From Nectonema munidae (taxonomy: Eukaryota; Nematomorpha; Nectonematoida; Nectonematidae), in NCBI GenBank assembly GCA_030549495.1, contig JAUIRK010000536.1:558001-622000 (forward strand): a DNA stretch of 64,000 nucleotides, given 5' to 3'. Shown piece after piece: positions 29,001 through 35,000 of the stretch. The translations under genes were made by a program, and so were the position numbers. Position 1 is the stretch's first letter. Every line of letters starts with the position of its first letter. The notes beneath the pieces were generated by a model, which was given only the letters and a program-made list of their open reading frames with translations, made no database searches and was not told where the DNA came from.

Positions 29001-32000
29001 GTTAATTTGTGCGTTTTATAGTTTAAATAAAATCCTAAGAATCAACAAAAGGTTGAGGAAAAAAAAATAGTAGAAGGAATAATGATCGTGTTGGACTATT
29101 TATTGACAAATATGTTCTACGAAATCCCCGCTCTCAGCAAATTTTAAAACGGATTAGTGCTTATAATGATGATTTGTATCGAAATACAGTTTGAATTTAA
29201 TGGGACCGTAGAATGTGTGCTTTTACTTTTAATGGCTTACGATCTTTATTTTATATTGATTTATATCTAAACACTAACCTTTCTAGTTAAGCCAATCGTA
29301 ATTTAACCATTTGGCTTTAGACTAGTTCGCCTTTGACCACTGAATTAAACCAATCGCCAGGGTCTCGATACATACACCTCATAACTTTCATTTAAAAGTA
29401 TGTATTGTAATCATGAGATTCTCTTGTAATTTTAGGTTTGGATGGATTTCCCGGAAAAATTGGTCCTCCAGGATATCCTGGTATTGATGGCTTCTCTGGT
29501 ATGCCAGGACTACCTGGACCTAAAGGGATTCCTGGAGATGAAGGCTTTCCAGGAGAAGATGGTCTTCCAGGTGGAAATGATATATTATTTGGCCCATATC
29601 ATATTCCTAACATATTTCTCCATTTTAGGTCTTCCAGGAATGACTGGACCTCAAGGCTTACCCGGTCCTCTGCCTCCCATGAATCAAATTGGGCAAAAGG
29701 GCATTCATGGAGATGACGGTGTCCCAGGAATTCCTGGTTCTCCTGGACATGATGGAAGAAACGGTCTCCCCGGACTTCCAGGTGGCGTTTATTTAATTAG
29801 AGATAGAGGAATGGTGACTTAATATTTTCATTTAGGGTTCAAAGGGGAATCAGGACAGCCTGGATATCCTGGAATTCCTGGTCAAGATGGGTTACCTGGA
29901 GATTCTGGAGATAGAGGATCCAATGGATATGACGGATCACCAGGCTTGCCAGGTAAATAATTTATCAGCTAATACTTTGCCACTAAGGATTTAAAAATAC
30001 TTATGTTCACAAAAATATTTCCGAAAATTGAGCCAATAGTTTTTTGTTGTTAATTGACTCCAAGATTACGCTATCTCATTATATCAGCGTAATCTGTCAG
30101 TCAAAGAAAAGTTTTTTTGAGAATCAGTGAATATTTTCTTGTGATGCTGTATTCAGATGTAGGTGTAGCTTCCATATATGGCTTTTTGTTTTTTGATCTA
30201 AAACTAATGTACATTGTTTCCCCAAATTCTAGAAATGGATTAGACTATAAATGAATCAGCTTCAAGGATATTTTAATCAAAGACTCTTAGCAAGACATTT
30301 TTAAAAAGATAAATTAGTTTTGTCTTTTTTAAACTGAAGATGTATTTTACTCAAGACTATGGAGACGAAAGCAAAGGAAAAGTTATGATCCAGTTCAATA
30401 GCTAGATATACTCTTTAGCCACTAAAAAAGATTTTTATTTCGACTACTGAAATGTAAATACATTGACCACCATTTCTTCATTTAATAAATAATTAAAATA
30501 AGGATATAATAATCATGAATTGTTTTAACATATTAATCACAGCTCTGAATTTTTGACAACATTGTGTGCAACTTTACATTGAAATTTCCACAATTTTAAA
30601 GGACCATTTGTATATGTTTTCTTTTACTTTCTTTATTTTATTGTTGAAAATCCTCTGGATGAAGTGTCTTGATTGATCATCACCATGAAAGAGAGTTTGT
30701 TAGAGGACTGTATATCACTATTATCACTATCTTTTTTCAAGAACATAAACGTAGGCATTGAAATAAATTTTTTAAACTATATTTCTTATTCCAATTTGCA
30801 GACAAAGATGACCCGTTTGATTTATTGTTTTTTGCATCTTACTGAAGAATGTGAAACATCAATTTTTAGGAGGTCAAGGAAGTACCGGAAATGTAGGAAG
30901 ACCAGGTCTTTTAGAGCATGAAGTTGAGCCAGGAATTTTATATGCCAGACACAGCTTTTCCACAACGCCTCCTGAATGCGGACGTGGGCATGTGAAACTT
31001 TGGTCAGGATACTCATTCTTCTACATGGAAGGCAATGAAAACGCACACACCCAAGATTTGGGTAAGGATTTATTTTTAACTTAAAATCTTTTAGCCAAGA
31101 CAGATATACATATAAAATATAATAACATATTTTAACCGGGTATTTATATGAATGTATGAATATTTAAAATGTAATTTTTAGAAATAATAAAACTGAAAGA
31201 GTTTTATCATCAAGTCTATTTCTTACTCTTTTTGGAATAGCCATTTAAGAAAAAACTCTTTTTGGAATAGATGGTGGTTTTATGTTTTTATAAAAAGAAA
31301 ATAAAAATGTTCTCTTCATAATTAAACTTCAGTTCTGACTAATGATATTTTTAAATTGGCATCATTAAGCATTCTATAGTTATCAATAAGGAATGGAAAA
31401 CAAAAATAGTTGCAATACATTTACAAATATATTTATCAGTTGTGGTATCTTTGAATATATCACAAAGAATGCATTTTCTCATACCCATTATAATGTAGAA
31501 AGACTCAATCAGTTATGTATAGTTTGCTTTCATTTTTTCAAAATCTTTTGTTATGCAATCATCGCGATATACCCTACATATAATTAAATTTATACTTTGA
31601 AGCAAAAACAAAAAACTGCTTCAGTCTCATTTCTTTCCTTTTTCTTTTGTTCTCCCTATATGAAAGTTCACAAATGACTTAATTACAACCAGGTGAGCTA
31701 ATTAACATCATGTAATGGAGTAGAAGAGTTGTATTTAAAAGTTATTTCAAAAATTTATTTTTATTTTAAGATTTTATAATTTATATTTTTGAAATTTATG
31801 AATTGAAAGTGCCAAAAAAATTGTCGACAATATTCATTGAAATACTTAAAATTTGCTTTTATTCATTCTCCTAGTATTGATAAATTACCCTTATGCTTAC
31901 TTTGTGGAAGGGCTTTCTCTAATGAAGCTATGAAGCGATCACGATTAAGTGATCACATTAAAATGATGGATCCTGACAAAATTAATAGAGACCTATCTTG

Positions 32001-35000
32001 CCTTAAACTTTTGAAAGAAAATCGTAAAAAGCAAAATTTGAGTACAAATATGCCTAGAATCACTTGTAATCCTGAAAAAGGCCTTTTGACATCGTCCAAA
32101 ATTTCATTATTACAAAAGCTGGTAAATCGCATATATTTGGGGGAAATTTTTATACTTCCTTGCATCAAGGAATTCAATGATGGGATCAGTTTAATTTCTT
32201 CTGTTCCATAAGCAACAATACTGTATATCAAGAATCAATCAAATGACAATCTAAAGAATTTTCCTTACAATTAGACGAATCAAGCATGCTTAACAATGAA
32301 TCTATTTTGTTATTGTTCGCTATATCAATCAATATTATGAATTTATTAAAGAATTTTTATTCGCAGAATCTCTGGCGACTAATGTCAAAGAATCCACAAT
32401 ATTTTAGGTGACAGAACATTATTTTAGAAAGGACAATATTCCTTTGAAAAATATTCTAGCATGTGCAACAGATGGGTTTATTGTTGGAGGATATAAATGT
32501 TTTTTTTGGCTCATTCAACAAGTGTTTTTCTAAATGTTCTTACAATTCATTGTGTCATTCATAGACATAGTCATTCATAGACAATACCTGTTTCTAAAGC
32601 ATCATCTCCAAAACTTAGGAACTCGTTAAAAATTGTTACAAAAACTATAATAATTAAAATAATAACTAGCTCGTTGAAAGAATTTGGTTTGAAGAATTGG
32701 TTGGAAATTGTCTACAGAGATTCTTCGATCTTTATCACATTACTCTACAATTTTTTATGTCTGAAGAAACCGAAGCGTATGATAAATTATTTTGAATAAA
32801 AAAAGATGTTGTATACTTTGCCGATATCTTTGGTAAGTTTAATTAAACTAATCCTAAAATACAGGGAAGTTTATTAAATATAATAAAAGGGGAATTATTA
32901 TAGGTTTCATTAATAAATTGACTTTATAACGCTTCAAACTTAATGCGTCAAGTTTTGTTATTATCTAGATCTTAACTTTTTTCAAAGAAAACTTCGACAT
33001 AATTGATAATGATATAGAAACTTATTGGAAGCACATTATTTCATTGAAGAAAGATATGGAAACAAGATTTCAAGATTTGATACAAATTTAACTTCCCAAT
33101 TGTATTCTTGACTCTTTTAATGTTGATTTGCAAGATATCAGCTAAGAAAATCAAGAAGAAATAATTGATCTTCAAAATGATATTGAGTGGAAATCAATTT
33201 TTTCTTTGTTTGGATATGAAAGACTTTGGGTTAAAAACAATTACTATATCAAAATCTCTGGAACCAAATTAAAGTCTTAATAATTATTTGCGTTTCCACC
33301 AAAGTATTTAGTTGAAGCAGGTTTTAGCCAAAAATAATTTAACCAAACGGGAGACTTAAGACTCACAAAAATCAACCTGACTTAAATGAAATTATGAAGA
33401 ATCATCAAGCTCAGGAAAGCCATTTATATCGATAAATTTTTACATCATTTTTTTGTTTTTTAGTAATAAAATTTTATACTTTTTTGTGGTGAATAAAATT
33501 TATTTTATATTCTTTGGCGAGTAAAGTACATTTTTTCCATAAAAGGGGTGTTTGGTCAAAAAAGTTTGGAAAGTATGAGACTTATTAAGATCGAAATCTT
33601 CACATAAACAATGGAAAATTTGATGATGAGCATGCTCTAACGTTTTAATTAACAAAACATATCCTCAATTCCATTCTTATGTTACTTTTTGTTAAATAAT
33701 TTTCAAAAAAAATAATTTCTGTTTCTAGAAGCTGAATTTGGTATATGGATTACAAGCAGAGAGGTATCAATCTCAAAGGAGGCCAAAAATATTTAAAGAG
33801 GACATAGAGCTAAACAAAATCTTTAACATCATTTTCTCTTTCTTGTCAAGGGCCACACATTTCATTCGGGCTGCATCTGAATTCGATTCTGATTAAACTG
33901 TAATTTTTGCATTTTTTAGAAAAAAATAGGATGACATTTAAAATTTTCATTTTTGGAAATAACATTAAATTTAAGAATGTATATAACTTATATAAAAATA
34001 TAAATTGGTTATAAATTTTTAAAGATTAAAATCATTTGAAAATTTTATCCCCTCCCTAATTTTCAATCTGCCTTTGAGATATCTTTTCTAATATTCTGTT
34101 CTTCACTGGTCAATTTTATTATGTGACTCAATATCCTTATCTATTAGTGGTTTTATCGGAATAGGGTAGGCACTAATTTAAGCGGTCTTAATGAACAAAA
34201 TCCTAAATTTTGAAGATAAAGCTTCAATTTTTCTTATAAAACACTGAAAAAAGTTTTTCTTTTTTTCTAATTTTTATTACTGAATGAATAAATTAAGTTT
34301 TAAAGCTTGAAAAGTGTTAATTCAAGAAAAAAATTTAAAGTGGTTTGCCTTGACATCTTAATATATCAGATATATAAGAAAAGTAAAAAGAAACCTTCAA
34401 GCACTGTTAAGAGATTTGTTAAAAGCGTTATATATTTCTATAGTGTTAAAACTTCAGTTAGTTTTATTCAATCTCCTTCCATTTCCGTGAGAAGCTTTTT
34501 GTTTTACTCCACTTTTCGTTATGGCACTGAAGGAAGTGAAAACTATCGAAATAAAAAATTTCTTACTTTTTCATGCAGTGGAATTTTCCTTTCATAAATG
34601 CATGCAACACACATTAACTTTGTCTTGTAGGTGAAGCTGGTTCTTGCATTCAACGCTTCAGCCTTCTGCCGTTCTTGTACTGCTCCTCGGATAACATATG
34701 CAAGTACGCTTCCAGAAATGATAAGTCCTATTGGCTGACCACAAGCGAACCAATTTCCGGAGAAAACTTGAAAGATCACCAGATTCAAAAGTACATCAGT
34801 CGTTGTTCCGTGTGTGAGTCTGCCTCCAACCTACTTGCAGTCCACAGTCAGTCCACTGATCTGCCAAACTGTCCCATTGGCTGGTCACCTCTTTGGACTG
34901 GATACAGTTTTGCGATGGTAATATGCCTTTATATAGTAGTATTGATGGGGAGAAATCAAAATTTCTCTTATTCTTATAGAGATGTTTATCTATTGTAATA

